Source: Gammaproteobacteria bacterium (GTDB taxonomy: Bacteria > Pseudomonadota > Gammaproteobacteria > Steroidobacterales > Steroidobacteraceae). Taken from it: 44,890 nucleotides of DNA. The notes beneath the pieces are model-generated. The model was not told the origin of the DNA, did not search any database, and saw nothing but the letters and a program-made list of their open reading frames with translations. Both the position numbers and the translations under genes were made by a program. The DNA lies in the NCBI GenBank assembly GCA_025357835.1, contig JANYLM010000111.1, forward strand, positions 1-44,890, in the 5' to 3' direction. This document shows, piece by piece, positions 34,188 through 41,373 of this stretch (position 1 is its first letter; each line of letters starts with the position of its first letter).

Positions 34188-34592
34188 AATCAGTGTTCCT
34201 TCCTATTCAAGAATGTAAAATATGCACTCAATTTTACAATTCGTCGGTGCGGTAACCCACCGTCGGCCTTCATCGCCGTTCTATCGTGGGCAACGCGCCT
34301 AGTCGGTCAAATCGAAATCGCCGAGCAGGCGGATCCAAGTAGCAAGTCCTGCATTTGAATCTGCATTGTCGGCGTGATTCACCGTTCATAAGCCGAACGG
34401 AGGCGGGTCATTTCGACAGCAATCACCGTGTGAATGGCGGCTCGACGCAGACCAACCCGCTTCGCGCACTCTAATATGGTCACAAAATCAGCAACTTACG
34501 GCCACGCCGCAGAGCGCTGGCGGCCCTTCGCCCTTGGCCGTAATATCGTAGTGGCTCTGATAACTCATTCGTACAGATAAAGAGGATTCCCG
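34188..34592. other. 405-base gap with an inverted repeat
   Basis: No gene was accepted here. TGTAAAAT (34214-34221) and ATTTTACA (34231-34238) form an 8-base inverted repeat spaced by 9 bases, about 27 bases upstream of the minus-strand GTG 34187, so it may be an operator or promoter element for that gene. The rest shows no motif. Confidence 0.4.
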
Positions 34593-34979
34593 ATGAAGGC
34601 TTGGATACCGCTCACGCTGGTTTTCGCACTTAGCACCGCCGTACAGGCACAGGCAACTTGTACTTATCCGCGCGCCCCGGACGCCCCCCCCGACGGGAAT
34701 ACCGCGACCAAGGATCAAATGATCGCCGCGAAGCATGATTTCGATCGCTACAACGGCGAGATGAACTCCTATCTGGACTGTCTGAAGCTCGAAATGGACG
34801 CCGCGACGCCCAAGGATCCCAAGAAGCTGACACCCGACGAGAAGAAAAAGTCGGACGAGCAGCAAAAGATTCTCGTGCAGAAGAACAACGCCGCCGTCGA
34901 CGAACTGCAGGCGGTGGTGGGTCACTTCAATGAACAATTGAAGCTCTACAAGGCCAAGGCAGCGGCCGCAAAGTCGTAA
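34593..34979 (+). CDS. Exported helical protein of unknown function
   Basis: Protein of 128 residues with a signal peptide (MKAWIPLTLVFALSTAVQAQA), then a mostly charged alpha-helical domain: KHDFDRYNGEMNSYLDCLKLE, a Lys/Pro-rich turn (PKDPKKLTPDEKKKSDEQQK), and a final helix ELQAVVGHFNEQLKLYKAKAAA. Cys residues at about 23 and 63 might form a disulphide. It is a small periplasmic protein of unknown role. It precedes the Moco genes by 36 bases, with a hairpin between. Confidence 0.78.
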   Translation: MKAWIPLTLVFALSTAVQAQATCTYPRAPDAPPDGNTATKDQMIAAKHDFDRYNGEMNSYLDCLKLEMDAATPKDPKKLTPDEKKKSDEQQKILVQKNNAAVDELQAVVGHFNEQLKLYKAKAAAAKS

Positions 34980-34987
34980 CATAGAGA

Positions 34988-35008
34988 GCGGCGGAGCAAC
35001 TCCGCCGC
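34988..35008 (+). terminator. Hairpin between the exported protein gene and moeA
   Basis: GCGGCGGA (34988-34995) and TCCGCCGC (35001-35008) form a perfect 8-base stem with a 5-base loop. Only 7 bases separate it from the moeA ATG, so it covers the place where a ribosome-binding site should be; it may also end the upstream transcript. No T run. Confidence 0.5.
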
Positions 35009-35015
35009 AACTTAT

Positions 35016-36230
35016 ATGCAGGCTGGAACGCTCATTACCCCGCGTCTGGCCGAAGAGGCTATCTACTCTCGGCTGACGTGTCTGCCGATCGAATCACTGC
35101 CGCTGACGCAGTGTGTGGGCGGCACTTTGCGCGAAAATATCTATGCGGAACGCGACCAACCGCCCTTCGATCGAATCGCCATGGATGGCATAGCAGTGGA
35201 CAGCGAAACCCTGCGGCGGGGGGTCAAGCGCTTCCGCATTCAGGGCATTCAGGCGGCGGGAGCGCCGCAGCTGAAACTGGGCGGCGGCGGCGACGCCATG
35301 GAAGTGATGACCGGTGCAATTCTGCCGCTGGGCTGCGATTGCGTCATTCCGATCGAGCAACTGATACTCGCCGACGGCTACGCGTCACTCAACGCCGCGG
35401 TCGAGAGTTCGCCGTACCACAATGTACATCGGCGCGGAACCGACAGCCGACAGGGGACTCTGTTGCTGGAAGCAGGCACCTTGCTGCGTGCGCCGGAAAT
35501 CGCGGTGGCCGCGTCGGCCGGCATGGCTCGGGTGCGCGTGAGCAGTCAACCCGCAATCATGGTGGTCTCTACGGGCGACGAGCTGATCGAGCCGGGAGAC
35601 CCGATCGCTGATTACCAGGTGCGCCGTTCCAACGCCTATGCCGTCGCCGCAACCTTGCGCACGCGCGGCTTTGGCCGCGTCGGCGACGATCATGTTGCGG
35701 ACGATGAACCCTTGATGCGCGAACGATTGGCCTTACATCTGACTACTCACGAGGTTGTGGTGCTGAGCGGCGGCGTCTCCATGGGCAAGTTCGATCTGGT
35801 ACCCAAGGTGCTGCAGCAGCTCGGCGTACACGAGGTGTTTCACAAAATTGCGCAGCGGCCCGGCAGGCCCATGTGGTTCGGCATCGGACCCCAGGGCCAG
35901 GCAGTATTTGGATTGCCCGGCAATCCGGTCTCCACTCTGGTCTGTCTGATCCGCTATGTCATTCCCGCCATCGCCGAGGCCATGGGCACCAAGCGGGCGC
36001 CGCCCGAACGGCTGGCGCTGGCGGCGCCCGTCACCTTCCAGCAGGCGCTTACATATTTCTTGCCCGTGGCGATTGAACATGACGATTGGGGACGCCCCTG
36101 GGCCAATCCGCGGCGGCCCAATGGATCCGGAGATTTCCTGAGCCTGACCGGCACGGATGGCTTCGTCGAGCTTCCGCCCGGCCCCAATACCTACCCCAAA
36201 GGTTTCGTCACCACGGTATACCGCTGGTAA
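35016..36230 (+). CDS. moeA: Molybdopterin molybdenumtransferase
   Basis: MoeA inserts molybdate into adenylated molybdopterin to form active Moco. The 404-residue protein has the family's motifs in order: PPFDRIAMDGIAV, MEVMTGAILP, STGDELIEPGDP, VLSGGVSMGKFDLVPKVL and FGLPGNPVST. First gene of the Moco operon. Start ATG 35016 has no clear Shine-Dalgarno site because a hairpin occupies that place, so translation may be controlled by it (inference). Confidence 0.96.
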   Translation: MQAGTLITPRLAEEAIYSRLTCLPIESLPLTQCVGGTLRENIYAERDQPPFDRIAMDGIAVDSETLRRGVKRFRIQGIQAAGAPQLKLGGGGDAMEVMTGAILPLGCDCVIPIEQLILADGYASLNAAVESSPYHNVHRRGTDSRQGTLLLEAGTLLRAPEIAVAASAGMARVRVSSQPAIMVVSTGDELIEPGDPIADYQVRRSNAYAVAATLRTRGFGRVGDDHVADDEPLMRERLALHLTTHEVVVLSGGVSMGKFDLVPKVLQQLGVHEVFHKIAQRPGRPMWFGIGPQGQAVFGLPGNPVSTLVCLIRYVIPAIAEAMGTKRAPPERLALAAPVTFQQALTYFLPVAIEHDDWGRPWANPRRPNGSGDFLSLTGTDGFVELPPGPNTYPKGFVTTVYRW

Positions 36231-36240
36231 CCTCAGCTTC

Positions 36241-37290
36241 ATGAGTTCCACCGTTCATCACATTCGTGGACCGCAAGACCCGCTCGATCGTCTCGGCCGG
36301 CCACTGCACGACTTGCGCATCTCGGTCATGGACCGATGCAACTTCCGCTGCCCTTACTGCATGCCGAAACAACAATTCCACGAACATTATCGATTCCTGA
36401 AATCGCAGGAGCGATTGTCCTTCGACGAAATAGTACGTCTCGCGCGACTGTTCGCTGCCTTGGGCGTCCAAAAGCTGCGCCTCACCGGCGGCGAACCCTT
36501 GCTGCGCACCAATCTCGCGGACTTGATCGGCGATCTCACCGATATCCCGGGTATCGACGACATCGCGCTGACCACCAATGGGGTACTGCTGGGGCAGCAT
36601 GCCGTCGACCTGCACGCCAACGGTTTGCGGCGCGTTACCGTCAGTTTGGACACCCTGGACAAGGAGGTCTTTACGCGCATGAGCGGCGGATTCGGCGCTC
36701 TCGATCAAGTCTTGAGCGGTATCGATGCCGCCATCGCCGCCGGCCTGACTCCGGTCAAGATCAACGCCGTCATCGAACGAGGCTTGAACGATCACACGGT
36801 GCTGGACCTCGTCGAACACTTTCGCGGCTCGCCCGTAATCGTACGTTTCATTGAGTTCATGGACGTCGGCAACCGCAATAACTGGCGCCCCGAGTTGGTG
36901 GTACCGTCGCGCGAGCTTGCCGCGCGCATCAATGAGCGCTGGCCCATGCAGCCGGTTTCGCAGAACTACAAGGGCGAAGTTGCGCAGCGCTGGCGATTTG
37001 ACGATGGCGCCGGCGAAGTCGGATTCATTTCATCGGTGTCGCAACCGTTTTGCGGGGCCTGCAGCCGGGCGCGCCTGTCCTCGGAGGGCAAGTTCTATAC
37101 CTGTCTGTTCGCGACTCAGGGTCTCGATCTACGCGCACCGCTGCGTGCCGGTGCCGGTGATGCAGATATTCTGCAATTGATTCGCGCTGTTTGGAGCGGC
37201 CGTACCGATCGCTACAGCGAGCTGCGAGAGGAATTGCGCCGCGCCCTGCCCGAGACGAAGAAGATCGAGATGAACTACATCGGCGGATGA
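36241..37290 (+). CDS. moaA: GTP 3',8-cyclase (radical SAM)
   Basis: MoaA starts Moco synthesis by rearranging GTP into 3',8-cyclo-GTP. The 349-residue protein has the N-terminal [4Fe-4S] motif CNFRCPYC, the GGEPLLR motif, a second cluster near the C-terminus ([18 protein letters not shown]) and the conserved end YIGG, needed for activity. Start ATG 36241 is 10 bases after moeA; a longer frame from 36157 would overlap it and is not used. It overlaps moaC by 4 bases. Confidence 0.97.
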   Translation: MSSTVHHIRGPQDPLDRLGRPLHDLRISVMDRCNFRCPYCMPKQQFHEHYRFLKSQERLSFDEIVRLARLFAALGVQKLRLTGGEPLLRTNLADLIGDLTDIPGIDDIALTTNGVLLGQHAVDLHANGLRRVTVSLDTLDKEVFTRMSGGFGALDQVLSGIDAAIAAGLTPVKINAVIERGLNDHTVLDLVEHFRGSPVIVRFIEFMDVGNRNNWRPELVVPSRELAARINERWPMQPVSQNYKGEVAQRWRFDDGAGEVGFISSVSQPFCGACSRARLSSEGKFYTCLFATQGLDLRAPLRAGAGDADILQLIRAVWSGRTDRYSELREELRRALPETKKIEMNYIGG

Positions 37291-37775
37291 CACCCATGAC
37301 TTTCACTCATCTGGATGCCGACCGCAACCCGACCATGGTCGATGTCAGCGACAAGCCCGCGACCAAGCGAACGGCAACCGCCGAAGCGCGGGTGCGATTC
37401 CCGGCGGCGGTGGCCGCGGCGCTGCGTGACAGCGGCTTGCGCTCGCCGAAGGGGCCTGTGTTCGAGACGGCTATCGTGGCCGGAGTCATGGGCGCGAAGC
37501 GCACCCACGAGCTGATTCCCTTCTGTCATCCGCTGGGGCTGGAAAGCTGCCGCATCAACATTGATCTCGACGGCGACACGGCGGTGATTCGTTGCACGGT
37601 GAGCGTGCATCATAAAACCGGCGTTGAAATGGAAGCTCTCACCGGGGCCAGCATTGCCGCGCTGACCATCTACGATATGTGTAAGGCGCTGTCGCACGAC
37701 ATCGTCATCGGCGACTTGCGGTTGCTGGCGAAAGACGGCGGCCGCAGCAGCTACTCTCTGAAGACGAGCCCGTGA
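37287..37775 (+). CDS. moaC: Cyclic pyranopterin monophosphate synthase
   Basis: MoaC turns the MoaA product into cyclic pyranopterin monophosphate. The 162-residue protein shows [36 protein letters not shown] (residues about 53-82), [24 protein letters not shown] (about 111-134) and the C-terminal LLAKDGGRS; these hold the catalytic Lys and Asp. Start ATG 37287 overlaps the moaA stop (ATGA); ATG 37296 would also fit. It overlaps mobA by 4 bases. Confidence 0.97.
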   Translation: MTPMTFTHLDADRNPTMVDVSDKPATKRTATAEARVRFPAAVAAALRDSGLRSPKGPVFETAIVAGVMGAKRTHELIPFCHPLGLESCRINIDLDGDTAVIRCTVSVHHKTGVEMEALTGASIAALTIYDMCKALSHDIVIGDLRLLAKDGGRSSYSLKTSP

Positions 37776-38404
37776 ACCGCGCTTGCGCAAACCCGGATTC
37801 GCCCGCGGCCACACGGGTGCCCGTGTACGGCCTGATTCTCGCCGGCGGTTCGAGTTCGCGCATGCACCGGGATAAGGCCGCTCTTTCGTACGGGGGCAGG
37901 AGCCAGCTGGATCGGGTCTTCGATCTGGCCAGCCGGCACGTCCCGCCGGTGTTCGTGTCCGTTCGCGCCAACCAGACCACGGACCCGACCCGGGCCCAGC
38001 GCCCGATGATCGTGGATTCCGTCATCGGGGAAGGGCCCATTGTCGGTATCCGTTCAGCGCTAGCGGCCTATCCCCAGACAGCTTGGCTGGTGCTAGCCTG
38101 CGATTTACCGTTTCTGTCGGATGCTGCACTGTCGCAACTCTTGCGCGGACGCGACGCTGCCGGCCTGGCCACGTCCTTTCGCAGCACTCATGACGGGCTG
38201 CCCGAACCCTTGTGCGCCATTTGGGAGCCGGCGGCCGCAGAGGCCCTCGCCGCCTATCAGGCCGGCGGTGGCCGTTGCCCTCGAAAATTTCTCATTCGCC
38301 ATGCGGCTCGACTGCTGGAGCCGGTGGACAGACGCGCGCTCGACAACGTGAATACACCCGAGGAATATGCCGAAGCGCTGGCGACGCTTGACGCCGCTTC
38401 ATAA
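37772..38404 (+). CDS. mobA: Molybdenum cofactor guanylyltransferase
   Basis: MobA-type nucleotidyltransferase, 210 residues, which joins GMP to Moco to make the bis-MGD form used by DMSO-reductase-family enzymes. The nucleotide loop [18 protein letters not shown], then ACDLPFLS and the C-terminal DNVNTPEEY are typical. It starts with GTG 37772, inside the moaC stop. Since MobA is needed only for the guanylated cofactor, the organism probably has bis-MGD enzymes such as nitrate reductase or formate dehydrogenase (inference). Confidence 0.93.
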   Translation: MNRACANPDSPAATRVPVYGLILAGGSSSRMHRDKAALSYGGRSQLDRVFDLASRHVPPVFVSVRANQTTDPTRAQRPMIVDSVIGEGPIVGIRSALAAYPQTAWLVLACDLPFLSDAALSQLLRGRDAAGLATSFRSTHDGLPEPLCAIWEPAAAEALAAYQAGGGRCPRKFLIRHAARLLEPVDRRALDNVNTPEEYAEALATLDAAS

Positions 38405-38413
38405 GCCAATCCC

Positions 38414-38653
38414 ATGCAATTGAGAATTCACTACTACGCCTTGATGCGCGAGCAGGCCGGTCGGTCCGAGGAGACCCTCGACACCTCCGCCGCCACTCCG
38501 GCGGATCTGTACGCCGAACTGCTGACCCGATACGGATTCACGCTGACGCGCGAACAACTCAAAGTGGCTGTCAACAGCGAGTTTAGCGACTGGTCGCAGC
38601 CATTAACCGCCGGCGACGCCGTGGTCTTCATCCCACCGGTGGCGGGCGGCTGA
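38414..38653 (+). CDS. moaD: Molybdopterin synthase sulfur-carrier subunit
   Basis: Ubiquitin-like small protein of 79 residues that ends in the Gly-Gly needed for thiocarboxylation (PPVAGG). MoaD carries sulfur to MoaE in molybdopterin synthase. The start ATG 38414 is 9 bases after mobA; it overlaps moaE as TGATG. Confidence 0.96.
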   Translation: MQLRIHYYALMREQAGRSEETLDTSAATPADLYAELLTRYGFTLTREQLKVAVNSEFSDWSQPLTAGDAVVFIPPVAGG

Positions 38654-39150
38654 TGCGCTTTCGCTTCACCCCAGCGGCCATCGACACTTGCGCGGCGCGG
38701 CGCGAGCTCCTGGACCTGGGTGCAGGCGGCTATGTCAGCTTCGAGGGCTGGGTGCGGGACCACAATGAGGGACAGGAGGTGATGCGTTTGGAATACGAGG
38801 CCTTCCAGGAACTCGCGGTGAAGGAAGGCGAACGCATCGTCGCCGAAGCCTTGCGGCGCTACCCGGTGAAACAGGCGTTGTGCATCCATCGCGTCGGCTC
38901 TCTGGACTTGAGCGCCATGGCGGTGTGGGTGGGGGTCAGCTCCGCCCATCGCGGCGAGGCCTTCGATGCCTGCCGTTTCATTATCGACGAAGTGAAACAT
39001 CGCGTGCCGATCTGGAAGAAAGAACACTATCGAAGCGGTGATTCCGGCTGGGTGAACTGCGAACGCTGTGCCGAGCCCGGTCACCGTCACGATCCTAGCC
39101 ATGATCACGTACATCATGGCGAACCGGCCGTACTAGCCATTCAAAAGTAG
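38653..39150 (+). CDS. moaE: Molybdopterin synthase catalytic subunit
   Basis: Large subunit of molybdopterin synthase, 165 residues. Family motifs are YVSFEGWVRDHNEG, LEYEAFQELAVKEG, VGVSSAHRGEAFDACRFIIDEVK and PIWKKEHY, with the catalytic Lys in VPIWKKE. The C-terminal extension after GWVNCERC is His/Asp-rich (GHRHDPSHDHVHHGE), longer than in E. coli. It overlaps moaD by one base and is followed by moeB. Confidence 0.95.
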   Translation: MRFRFTPAAIDTCAARRELLDLGAGGYVSFEGWVRDHNEGQEVMRLEYEAFQELAVKEGERIVAEALRRYPVKQALCIHRVGSLDLSAMAVWVGVSSAHRGEAFDACRFIIDEVKHRVPIWKKEHYRSGDSGWVNCERCAEPGHRHDPSHDHVHHGEPAVLAIQK

Positions 39151-39156
39151 GGCGCC

Positions 39157-40200
39157 GTGCAGCCCGACTATTCACGGCAAATGTTGCTCAAGGAGATCGG
39201 CGCGCGAGGCCAGGAGTTCCTGGCGCGCAGCCGGGTTCTCATCGTGGGCGCCGGCGGCCTCGGCAGTCCGGCGCTGCAATACTTGGCGGGGGCCGGGGTG
39301 GGCTACCTCGGGGTGGTCGACGCCGACACCTTGGATGCCAGCAATTTGCATCGCCAACCCATCTTTGCTCTGGCGGATATCGGTGACCCCAAGGTCGAAT
39401 TAGCGCGGGCCGCCGTCCAACGCATCAACCCGACCGTACACGTCGAATTGCATCCCGTGCGGCTAGACGCGGACAACGCGCTCGCACTGATCCGCAGCTA
39501 CGACATTGTGGTCGATTGCAGCGACAATTTTCGCACCAAGTACTTGATCAACGACGCCGCCGTTCTCGCCCAACGGCCCGCGATCTTTGCCAGCGTGTAT
39601 CAATACGAAGGCCAGCTGCAGGTGTACAAGCCGGAGCCCCGCCACGCCTGCCTGCGCTGCATTTGGCCCGACGCCCTCGCCGACGGCGTGGTGGGCAACT
39701 GCGCCGAAGCGGGCGTCCTAGGTCCGGTGCCCGGGACCTTCGGCACGCTGCAGGCCCTGATGACCCTTAAGATCCTTCTTGGTTTGCCCGGTCAATTGGA
39801 AGGCGAACTATTGCTGCTGGACTTCACGAACTTCTCCAGTATGAAGCTCAAAGCGCCGCGCCGCGCCGAGTGCCGGGCCCCCGACTGTGCGCACATTCGT
39901 GAAATTGCCGCTGAGGACGCTGACATCGAGATCACACTGCCTTCACTGACTGCGGCGGCACAGCTCGGCTTGGAAGTGATCGATATCCGGACGAACGAGG
40001 AATTTTCCGCGCACCCCACCGCGGCCAGACACATCGCCATGCCCATTCTTCTGGCAGATCCCGGCCTGCTCCCCTTAGGAAAGGAATTTATGTTGGTGTG
40101 CGCCTCGGGCAAGCGCAGCTTGGCGGCCGCACGCTACTTACGCAAACGTGGGTTCGCCGTGCGCTCGCTCGCCGGTGGATTGCAGGCACTGGGGGCCTGA
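39157..40200 (+). CDS. moeB: ThiF/MoeB-type adenylyltransferase fused to rhodanese
   Basis: MoeB adenylates the MoaD C-terminus so that sulfur can be loaded on it. The 347-residue chain has a ThiF/E1-like domain (GAGGLGSPALQYLAGAGVG; DLDASNLHRQ-like TLDASNLHRQPIF; zinc Cys in CLRCIW and CRAPDC). A C-terminal rhodanese domain (about 270-347) has the active Cys in VCASGKRSLAAARYL. Fusion with rhodanese lets one protein activate and load MoaD, as seen in many bacteria. It starts at GTG 39157. The gene nearly touches the next (3 bases). Confidence 0.92.
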   Translation: MQPDYSRQMLLKEIGARGQEFLARSRVLIVGAGGLGSPALQYLAGAGVGYLGVVDADTLDASNLHRQPIFALADIGDPKVELARAAVQRINPTVHVELHPVRLDADNALALIRSYDIVVDCSDNFRTKYLINDAAVLAQRPAIFASVYQYEGQLQVYKPEPRHACLRCIWPDALADGVVGNCAEAGVLGPVPGTFGTLQALMTLKILLGLPGQLEGELLLLDFTNFSSMKLKAPRRAECRAPDCAHIREIAAEDADIEITLPSLTAAAQLGLEVIDIRTNEEFSAHPTAARHIAMPILLADPGLLPLGKEFMLVCASGKRSLAAARYLRKRGFAVRSLAGGLQALGA

Positions 40201-40203
40201 AGC

Positions 40204-41373
40204 TTGCACTTCAATAGTAAATTGCCCGATGTCGGCACCACCATTTTCACGGTGATGTCGCGCCGCGCATTGGCAGAAGGTGCTCTGAACATCGGTCAGG
40301 GTTTCCCGGATTATCCCATCGACCCGCGATTGGCCGCCGCGTTGATCGACGCCGTCGGCGAGGGGCACAATCAATACGCGCCCATGGAAGGCGCGGTCGA
40401 ATTGCGTGAGCAGATTTCGGCAAAGCTGCACACGAGCTACGGCCGCCGCTTCGATCCGCTCACCGAAATAACCGTAACCTGCGGCGGTACCGAAGCACTA
40501 TACGATGCCATCCAAGCGGTAGTCGGCGCCGGTGATGAGGTCGTCATCTTCGATCCCGCCTATGATGCCTACGAACCCGCCGTGCGGCTTGCGGGCGGCC
40601 GATGCATTCGCCTCGCACTGGCACCCCCCGCTTTTCGCTTCGATTGGGATCGGGTCCGGCGGGCTCTGAGCGATCGCACTCGATTGATCATAGTCAATAG
40701 CCCGCAAAACCCGAGCTGCACGGTTGCTACCCTCGAAGATTTGGACGCCCTCGCCGCCGTGATTCGCGATCGTCCGATTATGCTGCTCGCCGATGAGGTG
40801 TACGAACACGTGCTCTACGATGGCCGGCGCCACGCGTCGGTGCTGGCGCATGCAGAATTGCGGGAGCGCAGTTTTGCGGTATTTTCATTCGGCAAGACTC
40901 TGCATGCGACCGGGTGGCGAATCGGCTATTGCGTGGCGCCGCAGCTGCTGACCCGAGAGCTTCGCAAGGTGCATCAGTTCAATAGCTTCAGCATCGTCGC
41001 GCCCATGCAATACGCCATTGCGCGCTATCTTAAGGCGCACCCCGAATCCTGGACCGGGTTATCGGCGTTTTTTCAAGCCAAGCGGGATCTGCTCGTCAGC
41101 CGCCTGCGAGGCTCGGGGTTCGAACCCATTCCGGCCGCCGGCACTTATTTTCAATTGGTCGACTATGGCGCACTCAGCGGCGACACGGATATGGATTTTG
41201 CCGATCGGCTGATTCGAGAAGCGAAAATCGCGACCATTCCTCTGTCGCCCTTCTACGCGGCACCGCCGGCGATGACGCTGCTGCGATTGTGCATTGCCAA
41301 GAGCGATGCCACGCTCGTGACGGCAGCCGACCACCTGTGCGCATTCGCGGCCAAGCAAGCGCGAAATCGCTAG
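40204..41373 (+). CDS. PLP-dependent aminotransferase (YbdL/methionine aminotransferase type)
   Basis: Fold type I class I/II aminotransferase, 389 residues. It starts SKLPDVGTTIFTVMSRRALAEGALNIGQGFPDY (residues about 5-37), the pattern of the YbdL/kynurenine aminotransferase group, then NPQNPSC-like SPQNPSC, DEVYEHVLYDG, and the PLP Lys in FSFGKTLHATGWRIGY. Likely reaction: transfer of the amino group of methionine or an aromatic amino acid to a keto acid. Start TTG 40204 fits the family's first residues. Its TAG stop overlaps the convergent otsA stop in CTAG. Confidence 0.9.
   Translation: MHFNSKLPDVGTTIFTVMSRRALAEGALNIGQGFPDYPIDPRLAAALIDAVGEGHNQYAPMEGAVELREQISAKLHTSYGRRFDPLTEITVTCGGTEALYDAIQAVVGAGDEVVIFDPAYDAYEPAVRLAGGRCIRLALAPPAFRFDWDRVRRALSDRTRLIIVNSPQNPSCTVATLEDLDALAAVIRDRPIMLLADEVYEHVLYDGRRHASVLAHAELRERSFAVFSFGKTLHATGWRIGYCVAPQLLTRELRKVHQFNSFSIVAPMQYAIARYLKAHPESWTGLSAFFQAKRDLLVSRLRGSGFEPIPAAGTYFQLVDYGALSGDTDMDFADRLIREAKIATIPLSPFYAAPPAMTLLRLCIAKSDATLVTAADHLCAFAAKQARNR

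Noticed and set aside
35016..35060. Moco riboswitch before moeA
   Set aside because: Only a short hairpin is seen; the large conserved fold of the Moco RNA motif cannot be recognised.
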